This document shows, one piece after another, positions 35,588 through 47,009 of a stretch of 64,000 nucleotides of DNA; position 1 is the stretch's first letter, and every line of letters begins with the position of its first letter. The notes beneath the pieces were generated by a model. It saw only the letters and a program-made list of their open reading frames with translations. It searched no databases and had not been told where the DNA came from. The stretch is from Holothuria scabra (lineage: Eukaryota; Echinodermata; Holothuroidea; Aspidochirotida; Holothuriidae). The DNA is taken from contig CM074179.1 of NCBI GenBank assembly GCA_037179385.1, positions 68,405,806-68,469,805 on the forward strand, written 5' to 3'. The translations under genes were made by a program, and so were the position numbers.

Positions 35588-35626
<39 letters not shown>
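35561..35626. repeat. (TA)n microsatellite
   Basis: An interrupted TA array of about 60 bp immediately upstream of the first readable RT codons of the plus-strand Penelope-like element. It marks the 5' truncation point of that element. Confidence 0.9.
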
Positions 35627-35628
<2 letters not shown>

Positions 35629-37483
35629 CTGCAGCTGACAAAATTATAGCTTCAAAACTTGAAATTAGTGACAGAGTCGACATCACAAGCGAAAAACAAG
35701 CATTTATTACACTAAAAGACCACAAACCACAAACTTCAACAACAAACCCACCTGCAGACTAATCAACCCATCAAAATCAGAACTAGGGAAGATTAGCAAA
35801 CAAATACTAGAACGGATAAATTCAAAAATCAAACAATCTACAGGCTACAACCAATGGAAGAACACAAGTGAAGTCATAGACTGGTTTAGTGAAATACACG
35901 ACAAACACCAACAATCGCTCATTGCTTTTGACATTTGTGAGTTTTACCCCTCAATTACTGCCGACCTCCTCAACGAGGCTTTAGACTTTACATCAAACTG
36001 CACAGACATACCAGCATTCGAAAGGCATATTATCTTCCACACAAAGAAAACTATGCTGTTCAACGTTGAAACACCATGGTGCAAGCGTACCGAATCTTTA
36101 TTCGATGTCACTATGGGTAGTTTCGACGGTGCTGAAACTTGTGAACTAATAGGATTGTACCTCCTACCACAACTTCAGCACATTAACATGAATGTCGGCC
36201 TATACAGAGACGACGGTTTGGCTGTTTGCAAAGCAACACCAAGGCAGACAGAAAAATTAAAGAAAGAAATATGCAAGATATTCTCAAATAACAAGCTTAA
36301 AATAGAAATTGAAGCAAACAAAAAAAAAAATAGTGAACTTCTTAGACCTTACCCTTGATCTTAGCACAAGCACATACAAGCCATACATGAAACCCAACAA
36401 CACCCCTCTCTATGTGCACAAACAGAGCAACCACCCCCCCACTTATCATAAAGAACATCCCAGAAAGCATCAACAGGAGACTATCCAACATTTCTTCCGA
36501 CGAAAACACATTCAACACATCATCGCCCGTATACCAAGAAGCATTACAAAGAAGTGGCTATGGGTACAACCTAAAGTACGAAGACGAAATAGGAACGTTA
36601 CCTGGTTCAACCCCCCGTATATAGTGATAGTGTCACATCCAACATTGGCAAGAAATTTTTTAACCTCTTGGACAGCTGCTTCCCACCTGGGCACAAACTA
36701 CATACTTTACTCAACAGAAACACGGTGAAACTGAGTTACAGCTGCATGGCAAACATAAACCAAATTATATCAGCGCACAACAAATACATACTGGCGAAAC
36801 AGGAAGTACAACCAGAAACGCGAAGCAACTGCAATTGCAGAAAGCAAAGCGAGTGCCCATTGGAAGGCAACTGCCTCACGAACAACATTGTGTACCAAGC
36901 AACTGTAACACGCCACGACAACCACAACGAAGAAACATGCATTGGTCTAACAGAGAACACATTCAAAACAAGATACACCGCCCACAAGTCTAGCTTTAAA
37001 CACAAAGACAAAAGAAACGCAACTGCACTCAGTGAATACATCTGGAAACTAAAGGATTCAAATGTAGAACACTCCGTAAAATGGAAACTCATGAACAAAG
37101 CCCGAGCATACTCCACATCCTCTAAAACTCGTAATCTCTGTCTGGAAGAAAAGTTCTTCATTATACTCAAACCTTCCTTAGCAACTCTAAATAAAAGAAA
37201 CGAACTGATAAGCTCTTGTAGACACAGGAATAAACATCTACTGTGTAATTATTCTAATAGGTAATTTATGTTGGCTCGCTGTATACCGTTCTTGCCCGTT
37301 CACAACGAACACGGAACGAACACGTGTTTTAAAACGGACACGTTCAAAAGCAGCGAACACACATGTAGTTAACGTTATTGACATCATTCTACTTCAGGCT
37401 TCTGAGGAGTGAGGACCTACTTTATTGGCCCTTACGAAACAGTTCTGTACAAGCTATGTTGTAAGAACTTATTGCAACCTTTT

Positions 37484-37484
<1 letters not shown>
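35627..37484 (+). mobile_element. Penelope-like retroelement with GIY-YIG, broken (PLE-1)
   Basis: A 5'-truncated RT followed by a C-terminal GIY-YIG nuclease, read across several frames. RT landmarks: ITLKDHKP near 35720, CRLINPSKSELGKISKQIL near 35760, motif A IAFDICEFYPSI near 35930, motif B MGSFDGAETCELIGLYLL near 36115, and motif C LYRDDGLAV near 36200 with both catalytic Asp intact. A linker CNCRKQSECPLEGNC near 36830 is cysteine-rich, then IVYQA and CIGLTENTFKTRYTAH (36885-36985) form the GIY and YIG halves, and the frame ends at 37264. The tail 37265-37484 reaches a (TA)n array. Frameshifts near 35745, 36320 (in a poly-A run), 36430, 36590 and 36640 make it nonfunctional. The RT plus C-terminal GIY-YIG order supports Penelope-like. 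The subfamily differs from the 38-39 kb element. Confidence 0.85.
36668..37264 (+). pseudogene. GIY-YIG endonuclease end of PLE-1
   Basis: The longest surviving frame of the element (198 aa). It starts inside the RT-to-nuclease linker (DSCFPPGHKLHTLLNRNTVK), continues through the cysteine-rich block CNCRKQSECPLEGNC, then the GIY-YIG core and LCLEEKFFIILKPSLATLNKRNE-type C-terminus (positions about 37138-37206) ending in CRHRNKHLLCN. In GIY-YIG nucleases the Arg of F-K-T-R and a downstream Glu are expected catalytic residues, and both are present by position. Upstream frameshifts separate it from the RT, so it cannot be made as one protein. Confidence 0.8.

Positions 37485-37524
<40 letters not shown>
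37485..37524. repeat. (TA)n microsatellite
   Basis: A pure TA array of about 40 bp at the 3' end of PLE-1. Confidence 0.95.
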
Positions 37525-37525
<1 letters not shown>

Positions 37526-37869
37526 CGCTAATTCCCACCTTAGGGGGAAATTGTTATATCTGCGCGTACATAGGGCGAAAAAATAACAATGAAATACATA
37601 AGAAAAAGCGTTCGCCCTAACGTCCAAAAATATAAACAACGTTATTTCAATTGGCAGCCATCCGTTCGTGTTAACAGCTAGGTGTCCGTAAATTTGACAA
37701 CTTTGAAGTAATTACATCTACTTTGTAAATCTAGGAGGGCGTCCTTGTCCGTTTACGTATTCCTATAGAAAAAGTGTGTAGAAACGTTACGGCGAAACTT
37801 ATATTTCCCCAAAAAAATTTTTCCTTAAGGTCGACTTTTCAACAACAACTTTCCCTAAGTGCGGAATTA

Positions 37870-37872
<3 letters not shown>

Positions 37873-37965
<93 letters not shown>
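37873..37965. repeat. (TA)n microsatellite
   Basis: A pure TA array of about 93 bp. It abuts the 3' tail of the minus-strand Penelope-like element at 37970-39060. Confidence 0.95.
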
Positions 37966-37968
<3 letters not shown>

Positions 37969-37969
37969 A

Positions 37970-39222
<1,253 letters not shown>

Positions 39223-39229
39223 TGTGTAT

Positions 39230-39480
39230 ATAAGGAAGAATATAGCCCATACTTCACCAAAAGTCGTAGCATTGCTATCGAAGTGCGGGTTTTCAGAGGC
39301 TGCAATCCTATGTTAATGCATTTTGTACGTTGCTTGCGGACGAACCTCTGTTTTAGTGTGGAATAGCTTTCTTCGAATGCTTTCTCTGTTTCACATTGCC
39401 ATGGGTTAAACGTCTGGAAAGTAAAAGTGCAAAAGCACTAGTCGATCAACCTCTTGAATAACATTAAGATGCAACATAAA
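39230..39480 (+). repeat. Segmental duplication upstream of SLC35G gene 2
   Basis: It resembles 45310-45600 in the same orientation. Matching words in order: AATATAGCCCATACTTCACC with AATATAGGCCATATTTCACC, GTGTGGAATAGCTTTCTTCG with GTGTGGAATACCGTTTTTCA, then an ATTG block and a GTCTGGAA block followed by CAAA-rich DNA. The duplicate lies upstream of the SLC35G relic at 46568, so this appears to be flank carried along with gene duplication. Confidence 0.65.
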
Positions 39481-40739
39481 TTGTTTAACATATATGATAA
39501 TTAATGTTAGAGATTGTTTCTTTATTTTACATAGCCTACGTCTTTTTGAAGTTTATCCTACGTACAGCCAGTTGACCTCTCCTGGGACATCGCACTGAAA
39601 AAATTAGAAACCGTAAGGTGAAGGTCAATTAACACAAGTGTAAGAGCGACGCATGTAGCCAGACTAGGCATCGAAGCGGCAAAAGGGGAATATTTTCAGG
39701 GGACAAAATGTGAACAAATGTATCGAGTCAATAGAAAATTAAAAGAGTCTATGGGGCGAAAAAATCCAGGCCACTGCTTCACTAGGTTTTAGACCTGCAA
39801 AGCGGCCTATTATTCGTTAGTTAGATAGTTAGATAGTCGGTCGATTGATCGGTCGGTCGGTCGGTTAGAGTTTACGACCCAGTTTCTAACCAATCAGCTT
39901 AAATAGAACCTGACACATTAGTTTACAGAACTGTGCCCTTAAACGATGGACATTCATATCTTGAACTTGATTTCCGAGTCCAGCGGTTAACGTGAAGATA
40001 TTGGACATCCATGTAAAGAGATTTTTAGGGAATGAATTTGAATGTCGACCTATAATGTGATTAAAATCGAAGTAAGTCACTACATTAGGACAAAATGGAA
40101 CAAAGAACATATGAAATAGGTACTTCATATTCCGAAATTAATGAAAAACGTGTTGATAATTACAACCAAGCATTATGTTTTGATATTTTCAGCATTGTAC
40201 ACACTAATCATCGTTTGGGCTTTGAACACCTGATAGAAATCTTGAGGTCAGTTGGCTTATTTGCGGTTTACTATCGTTAAAAAATCGGCCAAGCCTTTCG
40301 AAGCTATCGGCCAAGTCATGAGGAATGCCTTTTTGGTTTCATTAACATTGAATCAATCGGTCTTTACGGAAAAATCGGCACTCATGCACGGTGAGGTCAC
40401 AGTGGTGACAGTCACTCTCCCTCGATGCCACGATTATATGGCTTCACATCGCTGTGATGTTCAAATGTACGGTTTAACTGAATTAACCTTTGGAAATCCA
40501 CCGTGTTGTAAACAGCATTCGAATCACCACTTTTATGGCATGCACGGTCGAGCTAGAATAGCTCATGGATAGACCATAAAACTGTAATATTGCAATAGGC
40601 AAGTGCAACAGTTTATGTATTAAGCATTGTGTGTATGTGAGTGTGTGTGTTTGTCGAAAAGACTGGGACTATTCCATTTGTTTTAATTGCGTGTAACCTT
40701 AACGCGTGCATTAAAGAACTTCTTTGTGACATCTCATGA
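39481..40739. other. Intergenic DNA upstream of SLC35G gene 2
   Basis: Short frames at 40095-40280 and 40252-40572 have no domain. A GGTCGGTCGGTCGGT tetranucleotide run lies near 39843-39865. A short (TG)n lies near 40630-40650. Confidence 0.4.
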
Positions 40740-40824
40740 GCGGTCAACAAGCCTTCATCTAGTTGTTCTTGTTGTCGGCAAGACTGGTGGCACTACAGTA
40801 TACTCCTGATTTTCTCCAAATCTG
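40740..40824 (+). other. Candidate noncoding 5' exon of SLC35G gene 2
   Basis: A block ending TTTTCTCCAAATCTG followed by the splice donor GTAAGG at 40825. The paralog upstream region has a matching block (GGTGTACTCTTAATTCTC...CCAAAC) ending at a possible donor GTTAGA at 49253. Both genes have strong acceptors just before their ATG. A 5' UTR exon here would give a ~1.5-kb intron that contains a (TA)n array. The start of the exon is not determined. Confidence 0.3.
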
Positions 40825-41137
40825 GTAAGGAAATAACTATTTGGATGGAATATTTAAGTACTTCTTGCTAAAATCTTAAACCATCCATACAGGAACACAT
40901 TGCCGATCATAGTTCTTGGCCGGGGTAAGAACTTTGGCTTACTGTCATCAAATTGGGATACAAATATTGAGTGCTAGAAGCTTATCCAGGTGTATCACTT
41001 TGATACATTTTTGTATAATAGAATTCTCAAAGGACGTCACAACTTAATCGTTTTAATTTGCATAAACAAAGTAATTGCCGTCGAAATTTTCAAAAATACT
41101 GCCTCTTTTTGACTTAGAAATGACCTCCTGAAATAGA

Positions 41138-41257
<120 letters not shown>

Positions 41258-42282
41258 GTGAATTCATTTAAATTAAAACTTATTTCAATAAGTTAAAAGT
41301 CGAGGGAAAATGTCACAATTTTTACAAATGGACACCTTTGAAACATTAAAACACTAACTGTTGCTCATTTTTTTACTTAGGAATGGCGTATTGTAATAGC
41401 GCAAATGCGCAGAATAAAAAAGCCAACGATAAATTTGTTTTTTTTTTTTTTTCTTCAAATTGAAACTCATTTGTAAAATTCAAAAGTGTGACAGAGTTTG
41501 ACATTCTTGGTAAGGTGATTTTCCTCTTAACAATTGATGAAATAGGCCTATTGCCATTTTAAGAGCTAGTAAGAGGAACGAACTTCGTATTAACTTCGCA
41601 TATCATTGAAAAGCAACATGCGGTAACATATGTCTTTTCCATTAGGTTAAACACCTGCTTCATACGAAGACGGATCCGCATTCGAACTTGCCGTATGTAT
41701 CGTCGTCTGACGTGTATCGTTATCGGACGCGGGTATGGCATAACCGCAATGGCTGTTCATTAGTTTCTTCCTCCGTCAGAAATATATCCTGCGCACACTA
41801 GCGCAGCTCATTATAAACTCACTGCATTGTGCACGTACACATGTGTAGCAATTATAGACTTTTCATGCAATCAGCGTATGTAAAGATGCGATATATAATG
41901 CAGACTATTGTGCTTTCTTTCTTTGTGCAGCGTGCGACAGCACTGTAGCTAGCTGAGGGCGGAAAACACTCGACTAGATGTGCGTTTTAGCTCAGTCGGG
42001 TGCAGAAAAAAATGACGAATCATAGTGGCAACGCCGAAATGTGGATCAATCGTCCTCTCATGTACAATTGAATCAAGCTGAACACCGGAATAAAAGTGTT
42101 CTGTGAAGCTCCTGCTTTAATGAGCCTCTCTATCCATTTCCGGCACCTTTTAAGGTACCTCAATTCTTTCTACATCAGATAAAAACTTCTGTTCTTAGCT
42201 ACTTGGATCTTGATCACGAAAACAGATGCCAATTAAATGAAACCTACAAAACAGTCTTCCATCGTAATTAAAATGAAAAGGT

Positions 42283-42315
42283 GAATTTTCTTTTTTTCAG
42301 AATTATTGAAGTTTG
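42283..42315 (+). promoter_or_regulatory. 3' splice acceptor and 5' UTR of gene 2
   Basis: A pyrimidine tract ending TTTTCTTTTTTTCAG at 42300 is a strong acceptor. The exon then has 15 nt of 5' UTR before the ATG at 42316. Confidence 0.75.
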
Positions 42316-43470
42316 ATGGATCGCCATTCCTCCAAATCTGTTTCGTTCTCGCACAATCAAGATAACGAATTCAATAATTCAAATCAACAGGTCCAAACTA
42401 CGGTTCTAACTAAAGTTGAGGGAGTAGATGATAAAACAGTCATTGCAACACATCAGCTTGAAGTAAATCCAATTGAAACGAACAGGCGGTTTTTCCAAAG
42501 GGTAATCCAGTTTCTTCGTCTACGGTACGGGTTGGTCCTGGCAGCAATCGCGCCCATTGCGTTTTCCTTTCAGAGTTTGTTCGTAGATATTCTAACCGAA
42601 ACCTTAGACTCTTTTCAAGTCGTTTTAATACATGTTCCCTTATATGTGATTTGCTGTTTCCTTCTATTGATGTATGCACGAGTTCGTCCTCCAAAAGACT
42701 ACAAACATTATCTATGGCTCTTTGGAAGTGGTGCTTCCCAGTCAGGGAGTACATGTTTTCTTGTTTTGGCTATAGCCAACTTGCCAGTTGGGGATGCTGT
42801 TAGTATTTTCTTCACAAATACAGTTCAAGTTGTTTTCTACAGTCGAATAATATTAAAGGAACCAATACGTTTATCAGATTTACTTTGTGCCTTTGTGGCT
42901 CTCGGAGGGGTGGTTATTATCGCCCGACCTCCATTCATCTTCGGGACATCTAATGACAACTCTGACAATGACTTCCCACTTCAAGGAATAATTTTCGCGT
43001 TAGCTGGATCGTGTGCTAGTGCCATGATGTTGGTTGCTAATAGAAAACTCTCCATACTTGGCCTTAACAGTTATTTTTGCATGTTTTCTAACGGGGCTGT
43101 GGTATGTTTCGTCAGTGGATTGATAAGTTTAATTCTGCAGAGATGGCACTGGCCAACAACGTATGAGTGGCTGTTTGTAGTCCTTGCTGGTTTTTCGTAC
43201 ACTTGTGGAAGCTTTACAATATTTTACGCCTTGAAAGTTGAGACGGCAACATTGGTGACAGTTATAGTTACTACAGAAATCGTGTATGCTTTTGTGTGGC
43301 AAATAGTTTTTCTTCATCAGCTGCCATTTTGGACTTCTTATATCGGTACAGTCTTGGTTATTGTTGCATGTGCCGGGACTACCCTGAAAAGCAAATTACC
43401 GCCATCTACATCTTCTCCAGGGCTTGATTCCTCGAATGTAACCCCTTCCGTTCACAGCAGTAATGTATGA
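42316..43470 (+). CDS. SLC35G1-like EamA membrane transporter, gene 2
   Basis: 384 aa in one exon. I start at ATG 42316 (MDRHSSKSVS) because it follows the acceptor and matches the start of gene 3. A hydrophilic N-terminus of ~65 residues precedes ten predicted spans in two EamA repeats. Landmarks: DILTETLDSFQVVLIHVP (91-108), PVGDAVSIFFT (157-167), LKEPIRLSDLL (180-190), ARPPFIFG (203-210), a hydrophilic Asn/Asp-rich loop (211-220), KVETATLVTVIVTTEIVYAF (307-326) and LPFWTSYIGT (336-345). Family role: SLC35G members are ER or plasma-membrane transporters in the drug/metabolite transporter superfamily; substrate not inferable. Very similar to gene 3, including long identical nucleotide stretches. 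The C-terminus ends S-N-V, a possible class I PDZ ligand. No frameshift or missing motif. Confidence 0.95.
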   Translation: MDRHSSKSVSFSHNQDNEFNNSNQQVQTTVLTKVEGVDDKTVIATHQLEVNPIETNRRFFQRVIQFLRLRYGLVLAAIAPIAFSFQSLFVDILTETLDSFQVVLIHVPLYVICCFLLLMYARVRPPKDYKHYLWLFGSGASQSGSTCFLVLAIANLPVGDAVSIFFTNTVQVVFYSRIILKEPIRLSDLLCAFVALGGVVIIARPPFIFGTSNDNSDNDFPLQGIIFALAGSCASAMMLVANRKLSILGLNSYFCMFSNGAVVCFVSGLISLILQRWHWPTTYEWLFVVLAGFSYTCGSFTIFYALKVETATLVTVIVTTEIVYAFVWQIVFLHQLPFWTSYIGTVLVIVACAGTTLKSKLPPSTSSPGLDSSNVTPSVHSSNV

Positions 43471-45300
43471 GATGTTCAAACATGATGCGTCACTGCTCTT
43501 AATTGCAATGTTGGTACTTTATTTAGAAGGGGAATACGGTACCGGGTAGCACAGGCAGGAGGCTGAAAAGGGATAAAAATATGTACATTTTGTGTTTTAT
43601 AGATTGATTAGGTGTAAATGAGGTCGGTTTGTTCTAAAGATTACTAAATCACTTTCAAATGGATAAAAGTTTTTCATTCCTTATTGGCGAATGGATTTGT
43701 ACAATCCCTTTGAGAATGTTATAACCAAAACTTTCAAATTAAATGCAGAATTTATTTCTTCGGTCACAAATGTTTCTATACCTACGGAAACACGGACATT
43801 ATAATGTGTGGGGAACAAGCTGACGTGCTGAACAAATACCAAATATATGAAGCACCGAAAACTGACTGGTTAATACAAAATGATAAAATCATTACGTTGC
43901 AGTCATCTAATACCACCGTTTTGACATCGCCTAATGGGGAATGGCTAAAAACCCCTGTCCACATCAGTCATGGTCACCTTTGACGTCTTAAGTATGGGCT
44001 CCTACTCAGAAAACAAATTTCATTAGTGTTCCAAATTTCTGCACTATTAATTGCTTTTGTTTGATTCTTATATCTGCGATGTCCAGTTTCTGCAAATAAG
44101 CGTACAGAAATGAGATTTTGAATGGTTCTATTCAGAAATCAGTAAATCGAGTAATTTTTTCAACACCTTTCTACGTTTGTCATATGGAATGGTGTTAACA
44201 ACATGTTTTCGTAATGAGAATTCCCCTCGGAATTTCCGAGGACAAAATTTTGATTTTTCACTCCCACATCTATGCAAGCTAGTTTTTGTATGGTACTGTA
44301 ACCAGTTTGAAGAATTTCCCAAATTTTAACATAAATTTTTAAGTGTTCGTTGTTCGGAAAGCTGTTAGCCTGCATTGAAAATTTGACTTGTTTAATGTTA
44401 GCAACGGAAAAATTAAAATGGCGATACAACATTTGTCTGTCATTCTACTTGCCTTATACTCAATATTTTAATACTAAAATTTTAGAGTTGTTTAAAAATT
44501 TGAACTGAACTATTTTCAAATATTTACAGCCCATTTGATTCGCTTTAAGTTAGTGTTCTTTCGCTTTTTTTCTTCTTTCTTCATTTTTTTTGTCCCTTAC
44601 ATGTTAGCGTGAAGTAGTTTTTGTCTTAAGCTTAGATCCAGTGTTTTTTGTTTTTGTAACTTCTCATTAATTCTACAAATTATCTTCTGTTTTGTTTTAA
44701 TTCTTCTGTGTTATTATTTCATGTACCAAAAACATCAAAGAACATTATACTTAATCGTTGTAAACCTCAAGTTCTTGATGCTGATTTTCTTAACTTAAAA
44801 TAAACAAAAGTGGGCTACAAATTGAACCTTTGTTGTTAAATATTCACGTCACGTAAATGCTTAAAATATTTTTCGCTTCTTTTTGCTTGATTCGTTCAGT
44901 AGGGTAATCGAAATTTCCTTGATAGGGAGCTCAGGGTGGGCTGCATATTTTGTAGCGGTGCTAGATATCTTTCCACTAAATATATCTAAGCAGATCGCCA
45001 CCATCACTTGGCGCAGAACGTGTAGAAAGTTTTGGATAATCGTGACCCCTCATGAGCCGAAAATAGTATTAACTAGAGATGTGAGTATAGAGAATTTTTT
45101 TTCATATAATGTTCAATTTAATTAAAAAAAAAAAGAAAAGCAAATTGCCAAAAGAGAAATAAAAATTCGAAATTTACATTGACTTAAAGCTGACATAAAA
45201 AATGATTCATGATCGTGATAACCCGGTCGTTGTTTAAAGTCTAGAGGGAATCGTCTAGTTGTAGAACTGTCTTTGTGTGAACTTGTCAAGAAAACGCCCA
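43471..45300. other. 3' flank of SLC35G gene 2 and intergenic DNA
   Basis: The first ten 3' UTR bases (TGAGATGTTC with the stop) match gene 3. No nearby AATAAA is obvious; the first clear one I noted is near 44799, about 1.3 kb downstream. The T-rich stretch 44540-44720 has no feature. At 44990-45075 lies an inverted, diverged copy of the shared module (GATCGCCACCATCACTTGGC, GTGACCCCTCATGAGCCG). Small minus frames at 44128-44432 have no domain. Confidence 0.45.
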
Positions 45301-45309
45301 ATTAAGAAG

Positions 45310-45600
45310 AAAATATATACCGTTTGTGTATACGTGAAAAAATATAGGCCATATTTCACCATTGATCGCAACATTGCTGATTTTGAAGTTGCAGGCTGGC
45401 AGAATCTGTCATGTATTTGTATATTGTAGATTGCTGATACACAAATCTCTGTCAAGGTGTGGAATACCGTTTTTCAACCCTCTTTGGCATTGGTAGATTA
45501 ACGGTCTGGAAGATGCAAACGAAAACGTACTGGTCAAACGACTGGCTTAATTCACCTAGGCTAACCGTTGAAATTTATACTGGTAAAAGGGGGATATGTC
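45310..45600 (+). repeat. Segmental duplication upstream of SLC35G relic
   Basis: Counterpart of 39230-39480, described there. The distance from this block to the gene start is about 1.2 kb here versus about 3.1 kb for gene 2, so one side has gained or lost DNA. Confidence 0.6.
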
Positions 45601-46567
45601 TCTACCACATTTTGAAAATATACCCATTGACTCTAAATTTTTTACACGTTAAATTTTAACAGAAGTGCCCCCTCCCTACACAAACACACACATACACACA
45701 CACAAATTTGGGTAAAGATCAATGCCACTACACATAAGGATGCATGGGCGACGATTATGGGGATGGGATATCATATTTTTTTAGCGATAATCATTAAATT
45801 TCAAATGCCACAATACTTTTGGCATGAAGAAACAGAAACATGTTCATGAATTTTGGTTAGAATTGACAGGCTTCAATGAATATATTTTGCATATTCATGT
45901 GTTATTTGGCATTTTAATTTTCGGTATTTAGTTCCGAAGTTACAAAAAATTCAAGCGCCAGGGGAGCTTCTCTCTTCTGTTTGATTGGTTTGGAACTGAT
46001 ACACAGGAGTTTTTCATATGTTAGATGTGTAAATATGAATGTTTCACAATAATTATTATAATTACTATTTGTCGTAGTTATGGCAAAGCATGATATTAAC
46101 TTCTCCTGTTGTTTGGAAGGTTCTCCAATTAGACCATTTAGAGCCAGTGCAAAGTTCAGGATTGTGGATACTTATTGCAATCTTGCGCATCAAGTCGGTT
46201 GAAGTTTATCAAATGCAATAAATCAAAATTCTAAATGCATCCTGCTGCAGGGTACTGCATAAATATTATTTTTTATCTTACACTCAGATTGCAAGACACA
46301 AACAGCTCCAGATATTTTTGGAAGAGACTAGAAATACATTTACTCAGTTGGTTAAACGGGAATCGTTTGGCATAACGTGACGTTTTCTTTGAACAATTCT
46401 TTCATGAAAAGAAACTTTAAATTTGAAAATTTGCGGTACGAGTGCAGTCGGCTTCTGATTATATTTACAAATGTTACCTAAAAAAATCATGAAGAGTTGT
46501 TGAAAGTAAATAATTTTACCGTTGAGGTTGGATTTTTCTTTCCTTAATCTGCAAAGAGAAAAAAAGT

Positions 46568-46620
46568 AGGATAGTCATTCCTCCAAATCTGTTTCAGTCC
46601 CACACGATCACGATCGTGGG
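46568..46620 (+). pseudogene. Relic of an SLC35G gene start
   Basis: GGATAGTC followed by ATTCCTCCAAATCTGTTTCA, then CACACGATCACGAT. The 20-mer block matches gene 2 codons 4-10 almost exactly (CATTCCTCCAAATCTGTTTC at 42324-42343), while GGATAGTC matches the start of gene 3 (ATGGATAGTC). The initiator ATG reads TAGG here. A pyrimidine-rich stretch (TTTTTCTTTCCTTAATCTGC) precedes it in the acceptor position. No homology to the rest of the gene follows before the MITE at 46832, so only the first ~45 bp survive. Confidence 0.7.
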
Positions 46621-46831
46621 AGAAAGAAATGAAAAGACCAAGTCAATCTTGGACCCTTAATCATTCGTATATGTATTTATTTATTTACAAATATTACTCA
46701 AATGTAAAGTCCATCGACAGGTTTTCTAAACAAAAAAGAAAAAAAAAACCCGACTTGACCTAAGTGAAATTTTCGGAAGAGTATAGTTCGGTGTTTAGTT
46801 CAATAGATTTCTCGAATTCTTTCCTTACAAC

Positions 46832-47001
46832 CATAGGCGCAACAGGCGTAATTCGGGGAAGGGGGAGGGGGCACTCGCATTCCAAATTCTCACAAAAACA
46901 GTTGGTTCGTTCTGGCAAAAATTGAGCAAAACATGGTAAGAAGTGCCATTATTCTGCAAATTGTCCTTGTCTCCCCACAAAAATACCTCCGTACACCCAT
47001 G
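46832..47001. mobile_element. hAT-like MITE (CATAGGCG ends), second copy
   Basis: 170 bp. It begins CATAGGCGCAACAGGCG and ends CCGTACACCCATG, the degraded inverse. Flanking 8-mers CTTACAAC (46824-46831) and TTTACAAC (47002-47009) differ at one base, supporting an 8-bp target duplication. The interior resembles the MITE at 5452-5617 in length and G-rich inner ends, and lacks coding capacity. Confidence 0.8.
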
Positions 47002-47009
47002 TTTACAAC

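Noticed and set aside
39843..39870. GGTC/TTAG tetranucleotide run as a telomere-like repeat
   Set aside because: Too short and not TTAGGG; ordinary microsatellite.
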